Source of the DNA: Burhinus oedicnemus
Taxonomy: Eukaryota > Chordata > Aves > Charadriiformes > Burhinidae
Direction: 5' to 3'
Assembly: GCA_008921705.1 (NCBI GenBank)
Contig: VFFE01007518.1
Span: 92,744 to 156,743, forward strand
Length of the DNA: 64,000 nt
The position numbers were made by a program, and so were the translations under genes. This document shows positions 22,681-35,959 of the stretch, piece by piece. Position 1 is the first letter of the stretch. Each line of letters begins with the position of its first letter. The notes under the pieces are model-generated. The model searched no databases and was not told the origin of the DNA. It saw nothing but the letters and a program-made list of their open reading frames with translations.

Positions 22681-23532
22681 CTGCAATCAAACTCTTCTCT
22701 ACAAAATTTTTAGAAAAAAGACTCAGAAAGTATTATTGCATGCCTCTTATGTCTTTTGAGCACCAGGAGGGAGTTGTAATAGTCTCAAACTCTTTCCTTT
22801 GATTCTGTTTTTTGAGGCTCCACTTTTCTGTACAAAAAAGAAATTATCTTAATCAATGCCACAGTTACCTCTTAGATATTTTCCATTTCTCCTTCTGTCA
22901 TTTGAAGAGGATCGATTGTTGATTTATGTTTTTCCTTTCTATTCTGGACCATATATCTTCTACTTTTGTGATTTTGACTGTAATAGAATCAATCTTCAAA
23001 TCCACAGTTTCACAACTGAGTAGTAGGTTTTAGAGATTTTTTTTTTTTTTTTTAGGTTGACAAGAGAGGTGAATTTATTGTAAAAGTTTCTTCTGCTCTG
23101 CTAAATTAATAGCAATGTGAAAGTCAGGCTTCTTGACTTCGCACATTCCTTCCTAAGAGGAATTTCATACACACTCGTATAATGAGGAGGCCTCTAAGTA
23201 AAACACATTGACTCAGATGCTCAGATTCACCTCCAGGATAGCTAGAATTCCTAATGCATGTGCACACATGGCCAAAAGTCTGGCTCTAATTATAGGTGAA
23301 CTATGTGCTTGCTTACGGGAGCCAAATGCAGTTACATTTTGTTTAGTTGCTCTGGCTGGGAAACTAAAAGTCAGGTTGATTGCCACTTTTGCTGTGGCTG
23401 AAGAGAGACACTGGCCACAGCCACTGCTTAGGATGGCCCCAGCAACAGGCATGGGAATAAGGAACAGAGAGCTCATCTCTGCTGAAATTTCTTCCCAGCA
23501 CCATTTCATTTTCTCATATGAGCTGAGACAAA
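22681..23532. other. AT-rich non-coding stretch
   Basis: I see no gene or transposon. A run of 17 T lies at 23037-23053. Confidence 0.65.
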
Positions 23533-24330
23533 CTGTATGAGGTTCAACAAGGCCAAGTGCCACATCCTGCACTTGGGTCACAACAAACCCATGCAATGTT
23601 GCAGGCCTGGGGAAGAGTGACTGGAAAGCTGCCTGATGGAAGAGGACCTCAGGGTGTTGGTTCACAGCTGGCTGAATATGAGCCAGCAGTATGCCCAGGT
23701 GGCCAAGACAGCCAATATCATCCTGGCTTGTATCAGAAATAATATGGCCAGCAGGACTAGGGAAGTGATTATCCCCCTATACATGGCACTGGTATGGCCC
23801 CACTTTGAGTACTGTGTTCAGTTTTGGGCCCCTTGCTACAGGAAAGACATTGAGGTGCTGGAGCGTGTCCAGAGAAGAGCAATAAAGCTGGTAAAGGGTC
23901 CAGAGCACAAGTCTTATGAGGAACGGCTGAAGAAACTGGGGTTGTTTAACCTGGAGAAAAAGAGGCTCAGGGGAGACTTCATCACTCTCTAGAACTACCT
24001 GAAAGGAGGTTGTACCGAGGTGGGTGTCAGTCTCTTGTCCCAAGTAACAAATGATAGGACAAGAGGAAATGGCCTCAAGTTGTGCTAGGGGAGGTTTAGA
24101 TTGGATATCAAGAAAAAATTTCTTCACAGAAAGGGTTATCAAGCATTGGAACAGGCTGCCCAGGGAAGTGGTTGAGTCACCATCCCTGGAGGTATTTAAA
24201 AGATGTGTAGATGTGGTGCTGAGGGACATGGTTTAATGGTGGACTTGGCAGTGCTAGATTAATGGTTGGACTTGGTCATCTTAAAGGTCTTTTCAAACCT
24301 AAACTATTCTAGGATACTATGATTCTGTAT
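23533..24330 (+). mobile_element. CR1 LINE, 5'-truncated, RT C-terminal part
   Basis: Plus-strand CR1 of about 800 nt, starting inside ORF2 with a region encoding 'RFNKAKCHILHLG'-like sequence just after the RT motif C block. A frame is open from 23636 to 23992 and shows '[20 protein letters not shown]' and '[15 protein letters not shown]'. After a stop near 23990 the same element continues with '[20 protein letters not shown]' at 24140-24200. It ends in the 3' UTR and a decayed terminal repeat (AACTATTCTAGGATACTATG). The subfamily differs from the copies at 6572 and 18324. It is dead through internal stops. Confidence 0.94.
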
Positions 24331-27300
24331 CAGCCTTTCCCAAGATCATCCTGTCTTGGGGAGCTGGGAAAGTGAGCTCAGATACATTATTGTTTGGACA
24401 ACAAAATACAAGACCTGAGACAGTTGTGTAAGTACGAACGTGCATAGTTTTCTGGTTATTTTGAGAGGGAAAATTCTGCTATTCTGGAAGCACTTGAAAG
24501 CAGAGCTTCCTATAATCATTTTTTTAATTTAGAGTCACCGTGGCACAATATATTCCTGCTGCTCTGTTAGTGTGATTCTGGACCATGCATCACAAAAAGA
24601 AGATTGGCTGTATTAGGTGACTCTGCAAAACTTACAGAATTTCTACATATTTGACATGTCTCTTTAAGTAGGATACTCTTCGCAGAGAAAAAAAAAATCA
24701 TGCTCTGATCAACAGTATTGAATGCATTACATTTATTTAGTATAAATATTAGGTAGGGGTACAGGTTGTAGAATGTAATTAAATGTATTTCATATGCATT
24801 AGTTAAAGAAAATAATTTCAAAAATAATGTGTAGTATATATTTGCATGAACCTAAGGATAACTACAGGGTCATTCAGTGGCATTCTATCATACACTGCAA
24901 TTAAAGATTGGAACAATTGAAATAATTGAAAGAAGAGGAAGAATTTAAGTGGTCTGGAATATTCTCTGATGTTACTTCTTATTATTGTAATGTGATATTT
25001 AGCAAAGACTGATTCAAAGCTGACCCAATTTCAAATAGAATAACCAGTATAATTTTTATTTTCTTGGTGAAATAGTCTCATTAAACACTGTTGAGTTTAA
25101 CATTCCACAAAAAGTGATGAATTCTTCTGAAATTCACCAATTCTATCCTAAAACGAGTATTCATTTAAAAGTAAGAAAAAAGCATACCTATTCTAAGCTC
25201 AGACTAGATTAGATATTCAACACACCCTTTGGAGCACTGACATGAGTGATACATTGCCATATGCCTCAAGATCCTCTCTTCAGAGAGCCCTGAGAAACTG
25301 GGATGAGCACTATATGCGCAGCATGTAGCTTCATTCTTTACCTGTAAAACATTAGCTTGGCTTGCAGGTACAGAGAGAGGGAAATATAAAACATGATATC
25401 TAAATACAGTTTGGGATTTAATTGAGATGTACTGATTGGGGTTACTAAGTTGTCATATCATATAACCTCAAAGCTTTGTGATGTGAGTAATACATCTTGA
25501 CTTAATGTATGAGAGAAAAAAAATATCTGTGATTATCTGAAAAAATTACCTTTGTAAGTTATTTCTGGGCAGATAGCTTCAGTCTCAAATATTTGGAAGG
25601 CATTTTAGTGTGTTCTCAGATGGCATGAAATAGCCAAATTCTATGGCAGAGATCTAAGATACACACATTAGGACATTATCCTTTTCTTTTCCAAAGCAGG
25701 GTATGATTATGCTCAAGGGAGTAACTGGCTGATGTGGATAAAGTAGACCAACTTGAGTTCTTCAGGCAGTCTGTGTTCTTCACATTGGCAGCCAAGTGCC
25801 CTCCCTGGGCACAAGATGGAAAACTTTGCAAACTTTCTTCTGGATTCCTGATAAGTGACTCCACTACCTGCTAAAAAAACCTCATAACTAGTTTCTCTGT
25901 TGTCCTACCTATGTATTTATGTTTTAGATTATTCTGTGCTGATTGCGACTGTATGTGCCTTCTCAGCAGATAAGCAGACAAGTCTTGTCTTCTCAGCCAT
26001 AAATTTCTAATGGAAAATAAACTTTCCCCCCTTCAAAAAAACCAGAAGTCATATTTGGCCTGCAGTTTACCATGCTTTCCTCTGATAAAATATGTTGGAA
26101 AACCTGATATTGAGCCAAGAAATCTACACTTACGCATGTATTATAAAAACAACATTTTATATGTATATAGAATACCCGTAGGCACCGAAGAACCTTTCAC
26201 CCATGGTCACAATCAAGACACAATCCTGGTGCTCTTGTCTTTTTTAATTACCAGTAGACTATGATGCAACTTGTTATCCGTAATATTGTGATTTATACTT
26301 CTGTTTTCAATTTTAACAATACATATAAGGTCACAAGATAAATATAAACATCAACACATATATAGCTCATTTTATTTTCATTTTTTAATACAAAAAATGA
26401 TTTTTTATAATATAATATTTACTCAAAATATTTAATTCTGCCCAATTCACTAAGCCCATTTATACAGCAAAAATTCCATATTCCACTTATTCGTACACTC
26501 TTCTTTATATTATTCCCCTCAGGAAAAGCCTCAGAAAGTAGATAGGCTTTGCAGCATAACTCGTATATCAAACAATAGAAGCTCCAAAATGTTGAGGGAG
26601 AAAGTGAATCTCATTGTTAAAGGTGCTGGTTGAGTGCTGACGGCTGTTGTTTCCATGAGTGAATTCGGAGGGAAAATAAAGAAAAAAAGGGGAAAAAAAA
26701 AACCCAAACCAAAAAACTCCTCCCTTCTTGTGCATATGAAATGGAAAGTGAAGAAGTGATCTTTAAAATGGCTTGAAAATTCCAGATCTTTTAGTGTTCC
26801 AGAAATGAATGCCAGTATCTTGAATTAAACTATGGAATGAAAGCAAGTCAGCAGAGACTAAGTCACAAGGATTACTCTACAATTTTAGTTTAATGAAACA
26901 AGCTCTAGAGTCTTAAAAAAAAAAAAAAAGCCCAGAATGCTGTTGTTATATATTTTTCTGTTTCTTTAACTTTGAAACCCTTTATACCATCTGTCATCAT
27001 TTTTCAGAAACAAGAGCAGGATCAGCCATCTGAAAAGAATTCTTGTTGCACTACGTTTGGTTTACTTTTATGAATAATGTCAGTCAGTGACGAGCCATAT
27101 ACACTAATAAATACTATTTGTGTACTTGTGTGTAGTACACAACATTATTAATATCCATGTTTTTGTGAAATATGAAGTTCAGCACGTGTAGGAGTATCCC
27201 ACTCAGATCTGTGTCATGCCTCAGGAGCAGATTTTCTCACTGGTCTATTGATTTGCCAATTATTTAGCCAGACATAGGAAATATCTAAATGTGCTTGACA

Positions 27301-30300
27301 AGTGTTTCCAGGGAGGTGAGGATTATCAAGAACCCGGAGGGCAAAATATCAGTACTATTTCCTTGTAGTTTCATGACAAAGAAGTAACACTGAAGGAGAT
27401 TACTTGAATTTGAACAGGCGTTAACAAACCCCAAACAAGGGTGTGAGAGTAGAGATTAGTGCCAGGACTTGCCCTCTCAACAGAAGTGCTGACCTTTAAG
27501 ACTGCAGTTCAGTATTCTTGCAGTATCCAACATCCTGTGACATTTATTCAGTATGTTCAAAGGGTGACAACTGCAGTTGAGCTTGGCAGCTAGCAATAAG
27601 GTCTGTATGAGCAGAATTTCTTCCAGAGGCTAAAATGTGCCATATATGTTCCTTGGTAGCAGCATGGTGACACAAGAAGCCCTTGAGGAGTTCTTATCTC
27701 CCTCTTCATCCCACCCTAGTTAAGGCTATTAATAACTCATTTTCTATAATTTCATAGACTCACCTTTATATTTAGAAGAGCACCTCTGCCAAGTTAAAGA
27801 TCTTTGCAGACAGGCAAGCAGACATAGGAAAGGGTTTTAGTGGAGAAAGTATGTGAAAGACGAAGAAAGTTTAATGTCCAACACATTTTTTTCCTTTTTT
27901 CCTAAAGCCAGGTTTAGCAATTTTAATTTCTTTTGTCTGCTTAGCTGGGTACTTAATGGGGAAAGGAAAAGAGCAACTGTATGGAGAAGGATAGGAAAAG
28001 GCATAGCCTGGAGATAATTTTTGCTTGATCAACAACAGCTATAATAATCATTTCTTTAGCCCTTTGCATCCTCAGTCATTCAGAGCAAGGAATGTCTAGC
28101 ACCTCATAAGAAGGAAGCGCATTCAGACCATGACAATAAACAGCTGATGCTTGCAGCTGTCTTCAGTGAGTCTATTCATGTGATAACAGATCAATAGTTC
28201 ACATAAGGGTTGTATAACAGGCTTACATGACTGCCTATAAAAGCAGAAAGAAACCCTGCTCATTGCTAGGGGAGAAGGGTATAAGAATGAGTAGTGCTAA
28301 TGAGTAGGAAGGGAGACTGAACTCATACACTTTACAAATAGTGACCCAGATCATAGTGGTGATAATGAATGCCATTGAAAAAATAAGTAATGCATTGGTA
28401 CAGCAGGAGAAAGAAATCCATATTGCTGCTACTTATGCTATACCTGTCGTGTGGGTAAAAACAGCAAAGAACTTCTGTTTTGCAAGGCTGCTAGCCTAGC
28501 AACTTTACCGAGTACTAAATTTCAAAGGAAAAAAATAGCATTTTATTACTTCACTTATCTTCTCCCTGTGGTATAAATTGCCAAAGAGTTACCTGGGGTT
28601 TCAGCTGCCCAGTTTCTATTGACTTTAATGACAAAAGCATGGCTAAAACCCTATGCATCTCTATAAAAATTTACCCCATGTGTTGTTCTCATCATATCTG
28701 CTTAGTTTACTGACAAAAACAAGTTGTTATTACTGTCAGTTCAGCACAGCCAATATAACTGTTAAAGAGCAAACTGAATTGCACTCTGCCTCACATATTA
28801 TTGACAAAATTGTCAGCCAGCTTTTGATTCCAGAGACTTTACTGCTAGTGATGATTAGTGTTGTGCACAGCTAAATGACCAAACAGCTTAGTTTGTTCTG
28901 GATGAAGCCCCAAAAGTTCAAATGGTTCTCTGAACCTTTTCCAAATCCCATGATTCTGCAAAACTGAGCTGGCATTCTTGTGAGCACTGTGGGCCCAGAT
29001 ACCTTACAAGGCTGCTAGCACTTCATGTTGCAGGTCAGTTGGAAAACACCGTGGTAATCACTTTTATCAGAGTCATTCTGACTCTGCTGTCAGTATTGTT
29101 TGCAGCAAGGATGTGAAGAGGTTCACAAGCATGGAATTGATATCAAAACATGTATATGTAATATTTATTAATGAAAAATGAATTTTGTTTGATCTGCAAT
29201 AGAAGCATTGTCCCTAACAAAGTCATAGAGAGAGTCCTCGGAAGCAGCAGGAACATACTCAATTCATGGGAAGTGTGGGCATGAGAATGGGCAGGGAGTC
29301 AATAAGGTACCTCTGTAAGTTTTCTCTACTACAATTGAGTAGTCTGATGGCTAATGGGCTATAAAGGACATCCCCACAGTCCTCATTAAGGCTTTTTGAC
29401 TTAGTAAAATGGTCTTTTCCCCATATCTCATCCTCCTGACTGATAAAGATGTTTTTTCTGGGACCTCAGAACTAGAGCGTTAACTCTATATCCACCAACA
29501 GTGCTCTGTGGAAATAACAATACGATGACGCTTTCTTGCTGATAGCTCACATGTTGTTAAAACAAAATTAAAAAAAATGAGGGAGTTTGTCTGAATGTCT
29601 AAAATCTCAAAGCATTTACGTATATACACTTCATAAAAGTACAATGAAAAAAACTAGTATTGACCCAATTTTACCAAGCCAGCTTTCAATCCAGATCAAA
29701 ATTAAGAGCAATAAATTATATAGGCAGTGAGCTTCCCTGTCTCATTTTGAAATTTGTACTTGTTCTTTTATATTGCTACTAGATAGTGTGACAGAAATGT
29801 CTGGAACAGGAAGACTACCTTAAAAAATCAACCTTAAAGATCAGACTGCACTTTAAACCTACGTCTGTCATGAGTCTTGTAATGCCTAACAAGGAAATAC
29901 AGAGCTAGCAACACAGCCACAACATCTAAAAGAAATTAAAATTGTCACCTTAACATTTGTGTTTGCTTTTATGATGTTGTATGTGTGTGTTTGTGCAGTA
30001 CGGGCAGAGAAGTTGTTTAAAACAAGTTATGCAAAAAAGCCCTTCTTTTTTCTTCCTAAGATCTCATAATTATGAAAGAGAAAAAAATGACAAATGAGAT
30101 TGATGGGGAATGAGAAAGGAAAGAGCTACGTGCTCAAACACAGTGATATGCACTGTTACATGTACAGCTTGACAGTTATTTGTTTTTATTTTAATTAGAT
30201 TTTTTTGTTAAAATATTCTGTCATCAGAGGAGATGCAAATCATGGGTGTTGTCAGAAGACAACAGGGAAGTCAAGAAAGGAAGGCCAGGGCAAACACAGT

Positions 30301-33300
30301 GCACTAAGAGATGTTTCTAACGTGGAAGGCAGGATGAGATTGCCTTTGGAAAAAGACAACAAGATGAGGGAACAGCAGCACAACTGTTCTCCCCAGGCCT
30401 GATGGTAATGTCAGTAGGGTGATTCACATCAAAAAGCTCAGAGGAGTCTTCCTCCTTTACTGTTTGTTTTACACATGCTATTTTTTCTGAAGTTCCTGCC
30501 AAATCCCCTACTTGTTTTTTCAGACTTTCCTATGCCTAAAATAGACCCACTCTGAGCCAGATTTTCCCAAGCTTTTTTGGAGGTGTGCAACAGCGGAGGT
30601 ATGAAATCCACTTAAGCATCAGGCGAGATCACGCAACCAGGTTTCAAGATGGTCCCTGGGATAGCACCCAGTACATACGACTGGATGTCCAGTGGGCTGC
30701 AATGAGTCTTATAAACAGACAGATTCTGAGGAAATTTCTTTCTGCCTTTCCGTGGCCTCCAAGTGAATTGCAGCCTTCTGTTGCCTTTGCTCAAGTGACA
30801 TCACCCATCCCTCCAGAAACAATGTTTGTCCATATTTATTCCTTTAGCTACTAGCAATTCAGATCACGTCTGTCTTTTTATACTAATTATGTCAGCTTTC
30901 AACAAGGAAATCTGGCCTTCTGTTCCTTTCTCCTGTAAAAATAAATAAATACATAAATATATCTTGGAAAATGTTGTGCAAAGATGGACCTGAAGTTAAC
31001 GGAGGATGAAGTACTTGAAAATGCAGGTCTACAACATAACGTACCTTATCAAAATCTATTTCTTGAGCTAGAGCTTCAATTTAATGAGCATGCTAACATT
31101 TCAGCAGTCATTATACATTGAAAAAAGTTTCCAATAATTAAGGATAATTGGCAATGGAAATAAAATGAACAGATGATAATGGTTCTGCAGCAGACTTCAG
31201 CAGCTTGCTCTTTCAGCATGCATTGGGTAAGACAGCAGAGGCAAAGGTTTTTTAAGTGGCAATCCAAACTGGTCAACTGTGTCTTGATTGTTATTCACCT
31301 AAATTTTTATACTCCGTGCTTCTGCCTCCATTTTTCAGTCACTTTGCAAGTTGTTGTTCTTTCCTCTTTTTTTTTTTCCCTGGGCTGCCCATAACATAAT
31401 ATTCCAGGGTTAATTACCAGCCAAATTAGGTCTATATTTAATGATTATACAGTGTCACAATCTAGGCTTCTATTAGCTTTCCCTCTAATGTCATCACACA
31501 TAAAACAAGTCACTTTCAGCACCCTGACTAACCTGTAGTGCCAGCTTTTATTAGGTTTTCAGATGAAATAGCTTTAATATATAATAATGTTGTTGAATAC
31601 TTAGGGATTTTAATAGTCTGCACAGCATTTTCCACAGCTTACTGACTCTTTTTTATGGTAGAGCAGAAGAAGAACAGGAGGGATCTTCGTAACATTAAAC
31701 ACTTTGTATCATGGCTGGGCCTACTAGCTCCACTGTGGTTAAAGTATTTCCACAATATTACCTTCCATTTTCATTAATTTAAATCTTGGTTGTTAAAAGT
31801 TTGTTGTAGAATTGAAAAGGAATACCAAAAAGGACAAATTCAAGGACTGGAATAACAACATTTACAGTATTTTTTTTGAAACTAAGGTATTCACTCACCC
31901 TTAAATCTCCCTTATGATGCTACCTATTGGAAAATGGTGCTTTTATTAAAAAAAGAGATGCTTCTTTTTTCTTCAACCTCAGAAACTGTGTATCTGGACA
32001 TCGTTCTCTATTCCATCCTGCTGTCAATCAAAATGACTCCAAAGAAATCCCACAGTTACACATACATACAGCAAAAATAATGAATTATCTGATCTGTTCA
32101 TAATGTTCCCAATCTAAAAATCACAGAAGCCTCTTCCTAATTTCAGAGGGAATTTGAAAGATGGTAATTTGGGAATATCACTTTGTTGTTGAGTAAAAAA
32201 GCTTCAAATTACTTGTGCAGGTCATTAAAAAAGCAGCAAGAGAGCTTTGAAATTGCAAGGCATCATTACGTGTCTAAATATACTACCTCTGTTACAAAAA
32301 ATGAATTTAGAAATTCTAGAGAGAGTTTTCCATTTTTTAATTGAAAGTCTTTTTTTTATTTGCATCAATTTGTAAAGCCAGGAACTTTAACTACCTTGAG
32401 ACCCCTGCACAAAACTCAGAAAGAGAAAAATGTGTTTTCTGTTCATAATTATGTCATAGTCCTAAAGTCCAGACTCATGAGCCCCAACAGGGATAGCAAA
32501 TTCAATGAATCTCCATTTCTGAAAAGGGTAAATCTTCCCCAGCACAGTAGAGATTCAATAGCCAGTTTAAAGTAGCTTTTAGCCCTCGAATGTTGACACT
32601 AGGACCGGATCATTTCTGCTTGGCCAGTTGTAGACACATTATTGAAATGGGAATTTTTGTATTTCAGAGAAGAAGAAAACAAGTATTTGGGAGATTTCAT
32701 GTTTTAAATATAACTATTTTAGTCTGCTTGAAGGGATTGCCTGTGGAATAAACAAACTGTTGAGTAGTGCAGAGGAGAAGCTGTGAAAACTGAGCGATAG
32801 ACACATTAATTTTGGTCTCGTTAATTCATTGTTGCCTTTTAATAATCTCACTACCTATATGGTAAACTGTGAATCATATTTCAACCTGTAATGATTTTGA
32901 AGGAGGATTTCATTTTGGTGAAGCTGGATACTGGAATTATGCATGAGAGATTTCCTCACCAGCTTAACCAAACATCAAACAGTAATAAAAGAATAGAAGT
33001 TCTGGTTTCTATTTCAGGGAAATGAGGATATACAGTGGAAAATTATGCATCGTGTGGTTCAATGTGGGAACATAAAAGTATAATCAAAAAATTTCTGTTT
33101 AATAGTTATCTATATAAATAAGCATGAAGTATTAGGTATACAAGTACACAAATATTTGTTTTTTGTTGGTCATTTCAAGTTAAATCCTGCAGCTTTCTCT
33201 AGAGCTATTTTATGTATGGGTTCCAAATGAATTCTCTGTCTGTGAGATTTTTCTTAAACACACAGTTTATGGGTTGAGCAAAAAGAAAAAAAAAAGAAAA

Positions 33301-33728
33301 AAAAGAACCAATCCTTTGTTAATTGGAGCTATTCACCCTTGAGCAGTTTGGAGAATTGGCTAAGTCAGGGTTCCATCAGAACATAATTCTTCTTTTGAGT
33401 GTTGGTAAGCAGAAGTGAGCATTCATATTGCAACTGGGCATCACACAGGTGGCAGAGTTCAGGTCAAATTGTAATGGCAGACCAGACGACAAACCTCCTC
33501 CAAATTTCTTTTACTGGCATAGTAGACACATGAAGATAAACACAAGGTCTAAGTTTATACAGTGGAAAGAATATAGATAATATTTTGTTCAACTGGTGAC
33601 ACTATCTTCTGGGAAATATGTTATCTGCTGTGTGAATATGGATGATTTTTCTGTTCAGTGTTCTACAGTTAGGTTTTAACATAACTTTTTATGTGTATTT
33701 GTAATACATGTAGCTTGCTATATGTTTA
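24331..33728. other. 9.4-kb AT-rich stretch without gene
   Basis: Largely unique AT-rich sequence. No CR1, LTR, coding region or RNA gene is recognisable, and all open frames are under 90 codons. Small low-complexity tracts are A-rich at 26675-26715, an A run at 26915-26929, a TAAA-like tract at 30940-30960 and A-rich at 33280-33308. Conserved regulatory DNA could hide here, but nothing in the sequence alone proves it. Confidence 0.6.
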
Positions 33729-34200
33729 TAAAATAATTCAAGTTGGAAGGGACCTCAGGATCTCTAGTCTAAATCCCAGTTCAAAGCAGGGTCAGCTATA
33801 GGATCAAGTGAGGTTATTCAGGGGATCAAAACAGGTTACTCAGGGCTTTGTCCAGTCTGATCTCGAAAACCTCCAAGGATGGAGACTTCACAGCCTCCCT
33901 GGGTTGCCCGTACCACTACTTTACTGTCCGTTGGTGAAAAGGTTTCTCCTTACATTTAATCTGAAATTCTCTTCTTACAATTTATGAGTTTTTCCTCTTG
34001 CCCTCCAGTCACGTACCACTGTGAAGAGACTGGCTCCATCTTCTCCCCACAGGTACTGGGAAGGCTGCTGTTAGGTGTACACAAAGCCATCTTGTCTTCA
34101 GGCTAAACAAGCCCCAGTTCCTAATTTTCTGCTCCCATGACAAATGCTCCACTCCCTGTCCATCTTCCTGGCCTTCCACTGAATTCTGTGCATGGTAATG
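33729..34200 (-). mobile_element. Old CR1 LINE fragment
   Basis: Minus-strand CR1 of an older, more diverged type. The plus strand opens with AAAATAATTCAAGTTGGAAGGGACC (decayed terminal repeat plus the CR1 3' end). It continues through the 3' UTR, TCCAAGGATGGAGACTTCACAGCC, and the reverse of the end of ORF2 (GTGAAAAGGTTTCTCCTTACATTTA), fading out near 34200. It resembles the fragment at 63321-64000 in subfamily features such as GGAGACTTCACAGCCTC. Confidence 0.9.
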
Positions 34201-35959
34201 AAGTACTCTGTGAATTGCTTGTGTTTAGCAATAGAAAGAAATAAATTAACTGATATAGATGTGGAAGTTCCATGCATTGGCTTTGGGGAAAAAAACACCC
34301 AGTTACAGCTTTACAGAGGCTTATACTGAGGATGTAAAAGAAAAGGTGATATTTACAGATATGTTAGATACTTGTCTGTGCACGCTCTATATTCCAAGAA
34401 ATACAAAATCAGCTGATACTGGCTTCAGAGGTGGTACAACGTGGATTTTCACTTACTCTATTTTTTCCTGTTGGTAGAGATATGCCATTTTGTTTACTTC
34501 AATAAACATACCACAGTGAGTTACTTTCCAGCAATGGACGTATTTGATTTACCAAAGCCCATTCTACTATAATCAGATTATGTCAGACAGAAAGTCGTAC
34601 AAACAAAATGCCTTTTATCCTTGTATTCTCCTAAAAGAAGTATGACAAAGTGACGGCTAAGGAGATTGGATAAACTTTTTTTTTTTTTTGTTCACAGTAT
34701 CTGACAATCCATTTGAGGGAGAAAAGATATAGCCAACCTATCTACCCAATCTGTCTAACCTCTCTTACTTTATGACTTTGGCTGTTGCGTTTTCTAACAG
34801 GCCTTCATGTTAATGTAATTGTTTGGATGAGAGTAAGGGTCTTGCATTACCTCATGCCACAAAGATTTTACCTCTGAGTCTTATTTGTCAAAATTCAGTC
34901 TTCTCATGGGACTCATTTTTCCTCTTGCCATGCCTGTCCCTACAGTACTAAAACCTTCTTACTGCAACTGCTTGACTAGGGTATTTCCAGTCTTTTTCGC
35001 TGGGCAACCAACATACTCATTACAATAAAATATTCTCTATTTTATGGTTATCTCTGAATAGGAAGAAAGATTATTTTATAGTATGACATAAATAGTGTTT
35101 CGTTCTCTAATGCCATCTTTCCATTCTTCCCAGTCTTTGGCCATGTTAATATGAGTGTTTATATAGCTACCACTTAATTGGCGTCTCTCACTATTTTGTA
35201 GTTGTCGCATTAAGAACGTACTTTCATTTCAGGACAGATGACTTTGTACTTTACTCTTCTATACTTAGATGAATAATTACAGAAGTTTGACCCTGACATT
35301 CAGAACAAGGCTCAGATAATAGAGGAAGTGATGGTTTTCTTATATTTAAAGTCTTCAAGTAGTCAATGGACACACAAATGCAGTTCCAAAATAAACTCCT
35401 TTACCATATAAGTCACCTTGCCTGTCTTTCTGCATTGACTGTAAAGACACCTGAGTAAAAGCAGACTGCTAACACAGAACACAGAACTTAAAATCCTTTC
35501 TCACCTTAAAATCAGTGAAAATCATTTAATCAAATTCAATGCGGGCAGTGAAGAGAATACTGGGTTTTCCTTCCCAAGTGGTGCTCTAGGAAGGCCTTGA
35601 GAATTACTGGAAGAGTTCCAGACTTCTTGAAAGCCTTTAGGCAAACATTGTTGTTTTAACTGCAGAGGAGCTCATTTTTTCTTTCAGATTTCAAAGAGAA
35701 GTATTCTCTGAAAACAGAGCCACCAGTCTGCGCACAGATTATTGATAAAATTAAATAGCAAAATGGAAATCGCTCTTTATCTCTTTAGAAAATAATTACA
35801 TAAAAGTCCAAATTTGGAGTGGATACTCACATGGAAATACTTATTCAAATAAGTAAAATTAACAGGAGCTGATCCTTAGTTTAGAATGAAAAAACTGACA
35901 TGAAGGAGGAAAAGGTGTGTTTTTGCTAAATATTTTTTTGTTTTGGTTAAATATTTTCC
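34201..35959. other. AT-rich non-coding stretch
   Basis: No gene, repeat family or signal recognised, apart from a T run at 34677-34689. Confidence 0.65.

Noticed and set aside
21946..22686. 246-codon minus-strand open frame, the second longest in the window
   Set aside because: It lies in GC-rich DNA where long frames arise by chance. It overlaps other frames on both strands, its composition is rich in Cys, His, Ser and Arg, and no domain is seen.
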